Below, one piece after another: positions 1-10,370 of a stretch of 64,000 bases of DNA (position 1 is its first letter; every line of letters begins with the position of its first letter). This stretch comes from Schizochytrium sp. TIO01 (Eukaryota; Sar; Bigyra; Thraustochytrida; Thraustochytriidae). The stretch covers positions 3,594,337 to 3,658,336 of the forward strand of contig SMSO01000037.1 of NCBI GenBank assembly GCA_004764695.1. The letters run 5' to 3'. The notes under the pieces were generated by a model, which did not search any database, had not been told where the DNA came from, and worked only from the letters and a program-made list of their open reading frames with translations. Both the position numbers and the translations under genes were made by a program.

Positions 1-2247
1 CATACAATCACATAACCAAGGCCTGCTGCACTTTTTTTACCACGTTAATCCTCCATCCTTGGCGTTAGCGCAACCCTCCAGAATGTAGGTAAAGAATTGG
101 CAAGGTGTTGTACAAATATCAAATATCGCCACACCCTCATAACGTATTGTGGTCCACCATAGAACCTCGACTTGGTCAACGGGTGCTGCAGACGCGGTGT
201 GGAATGGTCATCTAAGAGGTAGGCTGCGATCATTCCTCAATTCGCTACTCATACTGAGATCCTAAGTTTTGACTTTTAATGTAAGAGATTCTATTTTCGT
301 TAAAACCTGGTTCTCAATCGCTTCATCACTCGGTCACCCACCTAGTCGCTTGGCCAGTGAGCCTGCTGCCTAGCTTCTACATAAGTCATTGTGTAAGGAA
401 TCTGCATGGTCTCGCAACTGCCTGCCTTGCCTCATGACTTGTAAGCACCTCAAGGCGGGCCTTCCCAAGGTGGTCGTGTTTTGACCTCACCATTTAAAGA
501 AGGAAGATCATGTTATAGGCAACCGCTCCAATCGAGGCTGCTTTGCATTCAAATTAAGCGAACTTCGAATACCCCTTACAAATTAGTGCCTCATCCGCCT
601 GTCTGTCAGCTCGCTCGTCGCCGACCCATCAATTAAACCCTCGATGAAATCGAACATCAATCTATCAGATCCTTTTGGAAAGCCTAGCCTTGTTGTGCTC
701 ATAGTACTATTAATACACATTTAATACCCCAACTTTGCACATTTCTGCTAAGATCCATCCCACTGGAACTCCTAACTAACCATGTCCTCCACGTCCGCCT
801 TTCCCCATCATTGTCCATCAGAACCGCCATCCATCCTACTAGAGCGATGCATCCGGCAACTCCTAGTCGCGCACGCTCGCGGCCTGTTGCTTCTAGCCCA
901 AATTCAATTTGGTCTGCCTCGCTACCTTCTCCAACTTCTTCTTCAGACCATCTGAATTTGCGAAGAACATCGAAGATCTCCAATTTCGATTTTGAACTTT
1001 GAATTGAATTTCCAATTGAATTTCCATTTGAATTTCCAAGCCTCTCTTGCCTCACCAGTACTAGCGGAAGCTACCGGATATTGGTACCAGTACCCTCTAA
1101 CTGGGAGGGACCCCTCCCTCTCCCTCGTTTAGGAGACGCCTACTGTAAACATTAGGGCAAAACAAGCGCCGACTTGTCTCGGACAAGGGACTCGCTAGGA
1201 TATACTATAGAACTTCACGTACTCTCTGAACTGTGATGCTCAGTTAGTCTAACATGGCGCTCAGCGCCGTTTGCTTGACCGACTAACGCAAATTTTTAAC
1301 ACAACGATTCCTCTAACTTCCACTGGCACGTTTATTTGCAGTATGCTTGAGAGGAGGATACCTCAAGTTTATATAAAAATACTCCCGCAGTGCTGTAGGT
1401 AATGAACATTCTCCCACTTGTACTCTATCCTTCACAAACTCAGCTTGGCTCCACGTTTTTTCCCCGCAGCTATTCAATTCTCCCCATACATATCGTGAAC
1501 TGCGGGATCAGTTCACTGGTATAAACACCTCCAAAGGCCTATAAAACCTACGTATAATAGCGATGGTTGATTGCAAATATTTCGAGTTTCTCCTTTGAAC
1601 ACACTGTCCCACATCTGCTTCGAAGAGAGAGGGCGGTGGATCCTCCCTCTTCCCCTCTTTGCCTTTCTCTTTCATGTTCTCCCCTCTGAGAGAAAATGGG
1701 CGAATTTCTTTATTCTTGTTTCTTTCTTTCTCTCAGCTCGTTCGGAATTCGGGTCTTCAGCTCTTCAGCGGACGCGGGAATCGCTGCGCCAAAGAGGCAA
1801 CGAGGCCGCCCGCCCGTACGCTCACTGCTGCTTGCTCAGCCGCACATCACCTCCTTGTCTTCTCTAGCTGTAGCGAAAGTTGAGGGTCTGCGGGCTACAG
1901 AGTACCGAACGCGCCCGGTTCGCCCCGTTGAGGAAAGATCCGCCTTGAGGGACCTCGCATCAGTCATCCTCGCGTCCTACTTGGGTCGATCGAAGACTCA
2001 GAAACGAAACACCAGGCGCCTATACATACGCACCCTTGCCTGGCCATTGCTATCTGTATCTTTGCTTAGGCCTGTGTTGAGCGTAGATTTACTCGAAGAC
2101 CTTTCAAATTTCATCAGGGCTTTTGCCAGGACGGATCGAACAAGCGAGTATCTCGCAGCGAGAATTTTGTTGAAGGTTACTGCCTGGTTAGTTTTGTACG
2201 TATTCTTCTGTGTTTAAATAGATTGCTTGACGGGATTGTGCACAACA
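1..2247. other. Gene-free left flank
   Basis: No ORF here has a recognisable domain. A few overlapping ORFs of 60-170 codons occur on both strands, with no conserved motif and low-complexity translations. The stretch holds a three-unit 12-bp repeat at 1004-1039. It probably also holds the promoter and 5' leader of the RING gene that starts at 2248. A pyrimidine-rich patch at about 1640-1740 is consistent with a leader or promoter region, but nothing more can be said. Confidence 0.4.
1004..1039 (+). repeat. 12-bp tandem repeat, three units
   Basis: Three adjacent copies of TTGAATTTCCA(A/T) run without interruption. On the minus strand they encode the Asn/Gly/Ser run of a spurious ORF. It is a short minisatellite with no evident function. 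Confidence 0.75.
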
Positions 2248-3435
2248 ATGGGGAATCAGCTGCAGCACGTAGGTCTAAAATTAGATAAAGCTCACCGTGG
2301 TAGCTACGTTGGGTGCAATGATCTGAACGGGTCTACAGATTTAGAGGGCGGCCGCCGCGTCAAGGCAGACCGCCGCATTAACGATCGGATCTCAAGCTTC
2401 AAGAACTTCAAGCGGGATGTTCTAGAAGCTGCTGCCTTTTCTGCAGTGGCTTCCGATATTGTGGGGTTTAGACTGGAATTTGAGATTATTGGCGGATCCT
2501 CAGTGTTCTGGGCTATGCCTCGAATGACATATGTCAAGGTCACTCAGGTCTTTGAGCATGCGGATGCACCGCCCCGGCTCACTTCTGTTCGGGGCTTCTA
2601 CGTCCTCTTCTTTATGCTGAAGGACTTGTGGGATAGCGAGAGCTTTGCCAAAGAAATGGCAAAAGCAGATGGAGCGAGTGCTGCATCTACCAAGGCGTGT
2701 GCAACTGTCAAGGTCCTTGATTGTGAAGATGCAGCCGAAGGATCACGTTGCAGTGCCTCGAACTCGGATGCAAAAACCTTATGCGATTCTGGGCAGAATG
2801 TTCAACTTGCCAAAGCATCAAATGCTTCAGCGTATGATGATGTTGATGACCGCGAGTGCCCAATCTGCATGGATGCTCGCATTGCGGTTGCGCCTCCTTG
2901 CGGCCATGGCATTTGCCGAAACTGCTACGAAGAATGGCGCCAGCACAGTAGCGCGTGTCCGACCTGCCGTGGCGACGGCGCAGGTAGCGAGCTTTGGATT
3001 GAGCTTGGCCAAGACAAAATCCCGGACGGATCTGAGCATGTGGATGACCTTATGCAGGCCATTCATACATATGTACAAATGCTTCCTCGTCTTGAGACCC
3101 GCTGGGAGAAACAACAACGCGCGATGCGCCAGCAGGCTATGCGGAGCCGTTCTTCCACTGTGTCAACTACAGCTTCGAATTCTTCTTTAATTGGCGACGC
3201 TGCTGTACTTGCGAATGCGGAAGCCAGCCTCCAACGCATGCTAGCTGAAGCTGGACTTGATGTTGATGGTCATGACGACGACATTTATTCCTCGTACGGT
3301 GCTCGCCGTAGTGTATATCAAACCCGCGCCTGGCTCGCGACTGTAAATGAAAGCACACTTCGCCGCCTTGATGTCTCCCAACTGGATGAGGAGTTACAGG
3401 TTGAGGTGGCGATGCGCCTATCTCTGGCAGCTTAA
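2248..3435 (+). CDS. RING-finger E3 ligase, RNF141-like
   Basis: A 395-residue protein predicted to be a RING-type ubiquitin ligase. The C3HC4 RING is complete: Cys204, Cys207, Cys218, His220, Cys223, Cys226, Cys237 and Cys240. An N-terminal segment with a Phe-Trp pair near residue 90 and a Trp-containing segment just after the RING (SELWIE) resemble the layout of animal RNF141/ZNF230, which also begins Met-Gly and is a small RING protein. The open frame runs upstream to a TTG at 2227, but the first ATG is at 2248 and gives MGNQLQ. That looks like an N-myristoylation start, but Gln at position 6 fits the consensus poorly. The protein is longer than RNF141 (about 230 residues) because of a Ser/Ala-rich C-terminal extension of about 150 residues with no domain I recognise. 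No intron is needed. Ligase activity is inferred from the RING; the RNF141 assignment is moderate. Confidence 0.85.
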   Translation: MGNQLQHVGLKLDKAHRGSYVGCNDLNGSTDLEGGRRVKADRRINDRISSFKNFKRDVLEAAAFSAVASDIVGFRLEFEIIGGSSVFWAMPRMTYVKVTQVFEHADAPPRLTSVRGFYVLFFMLKDLWDSESFAKEMAKADGASAASTKACATVKVLDCEDAAEGSRCSASNSDAKTLCDSGQNVQLAKASNASAYDDVDDRECPICMDARIAVAPPCGHGICRNCYEEWRQHSSACPTCRGDGAGSELWIELGQDKIPDGSEHVDDLMQAIHTYVQMLPRLETRWEKQQRAMRQQAMRSRSSTVSTTASNSSLIGDAAVLANAEASLQRMLAEAGLDVDGHDDDIYSSYGARRSVYQTRAWLATVNESTLRRLDVSQLDEELQVEVAMRLSLAA

Positions 3436-5678
3436 AGGAGTCCTTCTAAATGTTAGGCCTTGCATTAGGATTCCACCCACCCCTCCCAAGTATCCGTACA
3501 TCAATCAGAAAGTCTCCTCCGGCCAGAAAAACTTGTGCAATATACTTCTCTGATCCCGACAACAAACTTGTTCAAGCCGTAGCCTGGCCATCCCTTTGTA
3601 GCATCAAGACAATCCTCTCCACATATTTGACAAAGGTGTCCAGATTTCCTTGCACATTTAAAAATTGAAAACCACTATTGTCTCATAAGAGATTTTTTTT
3701 ACATCTTCTTTTGCTTGGATCTCCGTTGGCAAAATAGGAATAACGGCGTGAGATATTCTTTACTAAACAGCACACAGCCACAAAAACATTGACAATCAAC
3801 ATTGTGAATTCTAATTCTACTATCTTCTTCTTCTTCTTCTTTTTAAACTTTTAAAAGCAAGGGAACTATGAAACTCTATTTTCCTACCTGACGGACTAGA
3901 GCGAACAATCATACTCATAACGATTTATTGTCATTTTTTTGAGGGTGCGGATGGGGGTGCCAGGTACACTTTCCATGGACTCAATTTAAAAAATGAATCT
4001 CGTTTGTTCCTCCCTTAGTGGTTTTTTGGTAGGTAAACTTGGAGAACATTCATAAATCTGTATGGAAAAGTCGGTGCTTGATTTTGATCGTTTTTTCTGT
4101 TTTTTTAGAGAACATGATTGCTCGGAGAGGGTTGAAATCGTCCTGAGCAAAATCAATGCAATGTGTTGATCGCATAGAAGTATTTCCACGATCAAGCTTC
4201 TTGAAATTCTTTCAAGACTATTCAACAAGAACTTTGCATATTTTTAAAAGGGAGCAGCTCTTACAAACCTAGAGAGCCCTGCCTATCGCATTGCGATTGA
4301 ACTCTGAATCCTGTGGTCTGTCTCAACCATCGTATGACCCGTCGATCACCTGTTCTCGCATCGAACAAGAAAAAAAAGAGCCACCCGAAATTTTGATTGG
4401 ACTGCCTTGCATGCCGAAGTGGAATCTCCCATTCTCCTTTATGACTTTGGTCAATTTGTACTGCCGTTGTGTCTTGGAAAATGTCTCCCCCTTTATTCTT
4501 ACAGTCTAACCGTAATTCTCGCATGCTATAATTGGACTATTATTGGGCGCCTACCCACTTACTACTCATTCATTAGTATGTGAGCCCACTTTCCCTAAAC
4601 GCAACGACAGAACTACTAGCAGGAATGTTGCAAATGGCTGTGCCATGTCCTCGTCGCTTTCTCTTGCTTCCCCAGGCCCAAGCAAGCCTTCCCGTGTCAT
4701 CGAGAACCGAGGTCATTTCCTGCTCCACAATGTGCGTGTTGCCTGCTGCTCCTGAGATTCTGCTCTGCATCCAACTGCAGTGCTTGCTGGCTTGAGCTGC
4801 CTGTGAACGGAAAGCCCTGCATGGCAATTTAACTGTCTGTCTACTACCTCGCTAGGAGGCTTAGAGAGGCGCCTATATCTCATCCCACTGGTAGAGCTCT
4901 GTCTATGTGCCCTCTACTGGGTAGGCCCAGCTAGTGGAGACTACTACAGTAGCTGGTCCTAGCACTGCTAACTGATTCTTTTCTCCATATTGATGGCCTA
5001 TATGATAGATATTAATTATGGACATAGAGAGAGAGAGAGAGGGATATATGGAAAGAGAGGAGAGCATCTTTGGAGGGGTGTATAGAGCGAGTGTTAGAGA
5101 GCGGTAAAACCAATTTGCCGTTTGTGCAATGGTGGTAAGCTTGCGAACGTTATAGAAGAAAAGCCGAGACTTCCGGAAGACCCCTCTGAGCGGGCTTCGC
5201 GAAGGAGGATTGTGACGACGGTTGGCGGTAAACATAAGTCCGCGAGCACGTTTATCGCGCTCAGGCTCCTCCTCGCGCCGATCCTGAGCGTCCAAGAGTA
5301 GCAGATAGGAGCCCTCACACCAACGTTTACAATATTTTAGCCAAGGGCGTCGAATCCTGACCTTCGACCTCCGCAGAACAGGCATTCAAGCTTACAGTTC
5401 AATCAGCCGCCTTTATTTCTCTCTTTTCATTTCAATACAGATCACACTCCTTCCTGAGAAAACGCTTTTCCATAGCGGGCAAACTCAGAACCGAAAGAGT
5501 TTCTTTCTCCGCCGTCGCAGACACCGATCAATCGATCGGTCAGCAGACAGACAGACAGATAGACAGATAGGCTCTCAGTCGGTCAGTCGGTCAGTCACTG
5601 CGAACTAGGCTTTGTTTCGTTGTGGACGGCGAAGTTCGAATCCAAATCCAAATCGAAGTTTGAGATCGAAGCGAAAAC
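3436..5678. other. Intergenic spacer with simple repeats
   Basis: Between the RING gene and CCT3. It holds a CTT run at about 3824-3841, a GA dinucleotide run at 5026-5042 and GACA/GTCG-type tetranucleotide repeats at 5543-5597. The last 250 bases are probably the CCT3 promoter and leader. ORFs here, including one of 160 codons on the minus strand at 4903-5385, show no domain. Confidence 0.4.
5543..5597 (+). repeat. GACA/GATA and GTCA/GTCG microsatellite
   Basis: A run of CAGA/TAGA units to about 5570 is followed, after a short gap, by three GGTCAGTC-like units. It lies 80-135 bases upstream of the CCT3 start codon, so it is in the leader or core promoter. Confidence 0.7.
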
Positions 5679-7289
5679 ATGATGCAGGCCAGAGGCAACC
5701 CAGGCGTCTTCGTCCTGAACCAGACGCAGCGCCGCGAAAGCGGTCGCAAGACACAGCTCGCCAATGTTCAGGCCGCGCGTGCTGTAAGTGACATCGTTCG
5801 CACCACCCTTGGTCCCAACTCTGCACTCAAGATGCTTATCGACTCGCTTGGTGGCATCGTCCTTACCAACGACGGCCATGCCATCCTCCGTGAGCTCGAT
5901 GTGTCTCACCCCGCAGCCAAGAGCATGCTTGAGCTTGCTCGTAGCCAAGACGAAGAGGCTGGAGATGGCTCCACCTCCGTTATTGTGCTCAGCGGCGAGA
6001 TGCTCACTGTGGCTGAGCCTTTCCTTCGTGCCGAGCGCCTGCACCCTACCCAGATCGTTCAAGCGTATTACCGCGCAATGGAGGAGGCCCTTGCTGTCTG
6101 CGATCAGATCGCTCGCCCTCTCGATATCACCGACCGTGAGTCTCTGTTTAAGATCGTTGACGCCTCTGTGGGAACTAAATATGTGCACCGCTGGGGCGAT
6201 AAGATCGTCAACATGGCTCTCGATGCCGTAATGAAGATCACTGTTCAGGGGAGGGCCAGTTCAAAGGAGGTTGATATCAAGCGCTATGCTCGTATTGAGA
6301 AGATCCCTGGCGGAGAGCTCTCCGACTGCCTTGTGCTCGATGGTGTCATGCTGAACAAGGATGTAACTCACTCCAAGATGAGACGTCGTATTGAAAACCC
6401 GCGTATCCTGCTCCTTGACTGCTCTCTCGAGTACAAGAAGGGTGAGTCTCAGACAAGTGTAGAGCTCAGCAATGACACCGACTGGGATGTGCTTCTCAAG
6501 CTCGAGGAGGAGTACGTTGAGCGACTCTGCGCAGATATTATTAGCCATAAGCCTGACCTCGTGCTCTGCGAGAAGGGTGTGTCGGATCTTGCACAGCACT
6601 ACTTGCAGAAGGCTGGAATCACTGCACTCCGCCGCCTTCGCAAGACAGATAACAACCGTGTTGCACGTGCCACTGGTGCCACTATTGTGTCCCGTACTGA
6701 GGAGATCCAGGAGTCTGACATCGGCACTGGCTGTGGTCTCTTTGAGGTCCGGAAGATCGGCGATGAATACTTTAGTTTTATTGAGAAGTGCGAAAGCCCC
6801 AAAGCGTGTACATTGCTCCTCCGCGGAGGCTCAAAGGATGTTCTTAACGAGGTTGAGCGTAACATTCAGGATGCCATGCAAGTCGCCAAAAACATTGTGC
6901 TTGAGCCCAAGGTTCTCCCTGGCGGTGGTGCCACTGAGATGGCTATTGCACAGGCCCTCTCTGAGAAGTCCAAGACTATTGAGGGTGTGCAGCAGTGGCC
7001 GTACAAGGCTGTTGGTATTGCGTTCGAGGTGATCCCGCGTACCCTTTTGGAAAACTGCGGTGTTGATGTTGTGCGCCGTCTTACCGAGCTCCGTGCCTTG
7101 CACGCTCAGGGTGGCAACACTAACATGGGTGTCAACGGTGAAACCGGTGAGCTTGTGTCTATGGAAGAACTTAACATTTGGGAGCCTTTCAGTGTCAAGA
7201 CTCAGATTGTTAAGACCTCTATTGAGGCTGCCGCTATGCTTCTTCGTGTGGATGATGTCGTATCTGGCACCAAGAAGGATGGAAAGTAA
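5679..7289 (+). CDS. T-complex chaperonin subunit gamma (CCT3)
   Basis: A 536-residue group II chaperonin subunit, full length for the family. It forms part of the hetero-oligomeric cytosolic TRiC/CCT ring that folds actin, tubulin and other clients using ATP. The equatorial ATP-site motifs are present: TLGP at 43-46, NDGHAIL at 64-70, GDGSTS at 95-100 (usually GDGTTS) and the Gly-Gly-Gly loop at 415-417. The N-terminus with SGRK at 21-24 and the long internal segments match the gamma subunit rather than other CCT paralogues. Translation starts at the first of two adjacent ATGs, with an A-rich context. A single uninterrupted exon ends in a TAA, and a T-rich 3' region follows. Codon use is strongly biased to C-ending codons, as expected for a highly expressed gene. 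Confidence 0.97.
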   Translation: MMQARGNPGVFVLNQTQRRESGRKTQLANVQAARAVSDIVRTTLGPNSALKMLIDSLGGIVLTNDGHAILRELDVSHPAAKSMLELARSQDEEAGDGSTSVIVLSGEMLTVAEPFLRAERLHPTQIVQAYYRAMEEALAVCDQIARPLDITDRESLFKIVDASVGTKYVHRWGDKIVNMALDAVMKITVQGRASSKEVDIKRYARIEKIPGGELSDCLVLDGVMLNKDVTHSKMRRRIENPRILLLDCSLEYKKGESQTSVELSNDTDWDVLLKLEEEYVERLCADIISHKPDLVLCEKGVSDLAQHYLQKAGITALRRLRKTDNNRVARATGATIVSRTEEIQESDIGTGCGLFEVRKIGDEYFSFIEKCESPKACTLLLRGGSKDVLNEVERNIQDAMQVAKNIVLEPKVLPGGGATEMAIAQALSEKSKTIEGVQQWPYKAVGIAFEVIPRTLLENCGVDVVRRLTELRALHAQGGNTNMGVNGETGELVSMEELNIWEPFSVKTQIVKTSIEAAAMLLRVDDVVSGTKKDGK

Positions 7290-8751
7290 TTTTAATGCAC
7301 GCATGCAGCACCAGCTTGTTTTTCTTTTACAAATCACCATACATACAAACGCCCACAAACCAAACAAAACCCAAAACAAATTTACAAAACTACTTGTCTC
7401 TGAGCTTGCTTTCGTTTTCTTCTTTCTACCTTTGCTGCAATTTTTGTTCTTTTTGGACTCTTTCTTTTCTTCTTTGTTTTTTAATCTTCTTGTCTTGCAT
7501 AGCTGAATGATGTCTGAGCAAATTTAGTCTTACTTGTCTTCTTCATGTATTCTATTCTCTGGTCCTGTGATCTTTGTCTTCTTTTCTTAGCATACGCGTT
7601 GAGTGAAGTCAGTCTTTGATAAAATCATATTATTATTTCAAGTGCCAGGTTTGCTAGTTAAATCGCAATCACCCATATCTGCTTTTAGCGTTTCACTTCC
7701 AGGTGTCAAGATCTCCAATTGCCTTGATAATTCTGATAAGCGGTTGTGGAAGTTTTTCACCACTCTTCAAAGCATAGCATTTGACTCAGCTTCTTTTTGA
7801 AGGCCTATGCAATTTCCTGTTTCCATAACAAACTTATGGGTTTATGTGTGAAAACAGCCCGTGGAAATAAGTGTCAGCTGGCTTGGAGTAACCCAGGCAC
7901 AGGTCGAGCCCAGTTCACGGCAACACTAATAATTTTTTCCTCTTCGTCTTTCTTTTTCTAAAGTGCTTTCTTGTGTCCATATCATAGCATGCGACGATGA
8001 CTAAGTTTATGTACCGCCCTACCTATCTGCTTGACAAATACTTCCTGCCTGTAGGCCAAGATAAGTACCTATGTAGCCTATTAACCTTACTGCTAGAAGG
8101 CTCCTTGTCTCAATATTCACCTACAGACGACCTAGCCCATTGCCGAAGCAATTCTAATGAAAGAGCATATCCTTCACAATCCACGCGAAGAGACCCTGCC
8201 TAAATATTCATGAGTTATTATGGCTATCCTTAATTCATTCGAGTTCATTCATTCATTCGAGTTCATTCATTCATTCGAGTTCATTCGAGTTCATTCGAGT
8301 TCATTCGAGTTCATTCGAGTTCATTCATTCATTCGAGTTCATTCATTCATTCATTCACTCATTCATTCCTATAGTACAGTTAGTTCTTTGAATTTATTCC
8401 AAACAATTTTATCCCACTTATAACCAAATAGATGGATACCTACATAGTAAGCTACGTACCGAATTTGGTAAATAAAAAATTGATTCAACTTTCGCTGGTG
8501 GAGACAGTTCAAGGATATCCTTGCTAATATGAGATATCCTAGAATAGCTGTCTGAGTGGCGCCGGAGGACCAACCAGCGCAAGCAAGCAAAATTGAGGAA
8601 ATTGAAGGAGCAGAGGCACCAGCAGATCTCTTCGTGCGAAGAGTGATCAGTCGTGTGCAAGTCTGCAAAGAGCAGCCTGAGTTCCAGTCAGCAGTTGAAC
8701 TATCTTCAACAGTAGCTTGTAAAACATTTGCACGGATAAACTCTACTCAAG
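7290..8751. other. Intergenic spacer CCT3-PRMT1
   Basis: The first 220 bases are T-rich and probably include the CCT3 3' UTR. The remainder holds the ATTC/GAGTTC tandem array described separately and the presumed PRMT1 promoter and leader (8400-8751). No coding signal was found. Confidence 0.4.
8231..8369 (+). repeat. ATTC / GAGTTCATTC tandem array
   Basis: About 140 bases are built from two interleaved units, the tetramer ATTC and the decamer GAGTTCATTC. Five GAGTTCATTC units lie next to each other near 8275-8325, and pure ATTC runs flank them. The array lies 380-520 bases upstream of the PRMT1 start codon. It is open on the plus strand and so produces a spurious repetitive ORF. Confidence 0.85.
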
Positions 8752-9828
8752 ATGAGCGCTGAGGACAAGAAGGTTGAGGTTGAACCTCCCGTGGCCCCCA
8801 AGGCCGCCGCCTCTGCTGAGACTGATGAGAAGCAGCTGAGCCTTACGAGCAAGGACTACTACTTTGACTCGTACTCCCACCACGGAATTCATGAGGAGAT
8901 GCTCAAGGACGAGGTCCGCACCATGTCCTATATGCGCAGCATTGTGCAAAACAAGCACCTCTTTGAGGGCAAGACCGTCCTCGATGTTGGATGCGGCACT
9001 GGAATCTTGAGCATGTTTGCTGCCAAGGCTGGCGCCAAGAAGGTGTATGCTGTCGACTTCTCTGGTATTGCTGAGCAGGCTAAGAAGATCGTCAAGGCCA
9101 ACAACCTTGATAATGTTGTTGAGGTCATTCGCGGCAAGATCGAGGAGGTGGAGCTCGACTGTGGCCCCGGTGGAGTTGACATTATCATCTCTGAATGGAT
9201 GGGATACTTTCTCCTTTACGAATCCATGCTCGATAGCGTACTTGTGGCCCGTGATAAGTGGCTCAACAAGGAGACTGGTATTATGATGCCCGATAAGGCA
9301 AAGATGTACATTTGTGGTATTGAGGATGCCCAGTACAAGGAAGAGAAGATCCACTACTGGAACAATGTCTACGGCTTCGACATGAGCGTCATTAAGGAGA
9401 TGGCCTTCACTGAGCCTCTCGTCGAAACCGTTGACAGCAACACGGTCATGACTACTCCATGCCTCCTTGCCGAGTTCGACGTTGGCACCATGAAGCAAAG
9501 CGAGGTTGACTTTTCTAGCAAATTCAACATTGAAGCCATTCGCGATGATTACTGCCACGCCCTTCTCGTATACTTTGACATCGAATTTAGCAAGTGCCAC
9601 AAGCCTGTTCACTTCAGCACCGGCCCGCACGCCCAATACACACACTGGAAGCAAACTATCTTCTACCTTCGCGACGACCTCACCATCAACCAGGGTGAGC
9701 GCATCACTGGTACCATCTCCACCAAGCAGAACAAGGGCAACAAGCGCGACCTTGATATTGAGCTCGAGTACGAGTTCGAGGGTGAGCACCAAAAGGCCAC
9801 CCGCAAGGACATCTACAGGCTTCGCTAG
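8752..9828 (+). CDS. Protein arginine N-methyltransferase 1
   Basis: A 358-residue type I arginine methyltransferase that transfers methyl groups from S-adenosylmethionine to arginines of histone H4 and RNA-binding proteins, in nucleus and cytosol. Residues 36-50 carry the YFDSY...HEEML segment typical of PRMT1. Motif I of the SAM site is VLDVGCGTG at 77-85. The double-E loop has Glu148 and Glu157 (SEWMGYFLLYES), and the THW loop is at 297-299. The C-terminal beta-barrel is complete. The first 30 residues are a variable Glu/Ala/Pro-rich leader. There is one exon, and the start is the first ATG, with an AAG-ATG-A context. A candidate AATAAA lies about 215 bases past the stop. Its family placement is as clear as any in the window. 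Confidence 0.97.
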   Translation: MSAEDKKVEVEPPVAPKAAASAETDEKQLSLTSKDYYFDSYSHHGIHEEMLKDEVRTMSYMRSIVQNKHLFEGKTVLDVGCGTGILSMFAAKAGAKKVYAVDFSGIAEQAKKIVKANNLDNVVEVIRGKIEEVELDCGPGGVDIIISEWMGYFLLYESMLDSVLVARDKWLNKETGIMMPDKAKMYICGIEDAQYKEEKIHYWNNVYGFDMSVIKEMAFTEPLVETVDSNTVMTTPCLLAEFDVGTMKQSEVDFSSKFNIEAIRDDYCHALLVYFDIEFSKCHKPVHFSTGPHAQYTHWKQTIFYLRDDLTINQGERITGTISTKQNKGNKRDLDIELEYEFEGEHQKATRKDIYRLR

Positions 9829-10370
9829 AGCTGCTTGACCTAAACACGCCGCCACGCTTTTTATCTCTTCTCACTTATCCTGTCACATTCGGCTACTCTA
9901 AACGAGAGATTAGAATTCTTACACCATTTTCGCTGTTTTTGTTTCTTTCAACGTTCAAACTCGATCTCACAGAAGGACATGCAATTTCCCTTTAGAAAGA
10001 AAAGATCACCACATATTGATGATCTCCTATTTTAAACAATTGAAATAAATATCTTCTTTAAAATATATTATGCTGTTCTTCAAAAACTTTTTTTTCGTTG
10101 GTTTTCTTTTCCTTTCTATATAGATCACGAAGGAAGTCTGTAATTTCTTTGCACTGTATTTGCTCTCTTTTGAAAAAAAAAAATACAACTGCTACGTACT
10201 TTGGCCGAACTATGTCGCAATCACAGCATCATCCACACATTAACTTGCATATATTATACATATTCATAAAAGGTGTTGTGTTTGAAATGCATAATCGTGT
10301 TGAAATAGCCCAGGAGTCTCTCTACACCATGGAGCCCTAGACCCGAGGCTTGCAGCTCTTTACACATCCA
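9829..10370. other. Spacer between convergent PRMT1 and M11 peptidase
   Basis: AT-rich sequence shared by the 3' ends of two genes that face each other. An AATAAA at 10044-10049 may serve PRMT1. No other structure is visible. Confidence 0.4.

Noticed and set aside
4903-5385. 160-codon minus-strand ORF
   Set aside because: No domain. It overlaps a GA microsatellite and lies in the spacer before CCT3; composition looks like chance.
8220-8423. Repetitive ORF of Glu-Phe-Ile-His-Ser units
   Set aside because: Produced solely by the ATTC/GAGTTC array.
8743-9855. 370-codon minus-strand ORF overlapping PRMT1
   Set aside because: It is the antisense of the biased PRMT1 codons; the translation is Leu/Val-rich without motifs.
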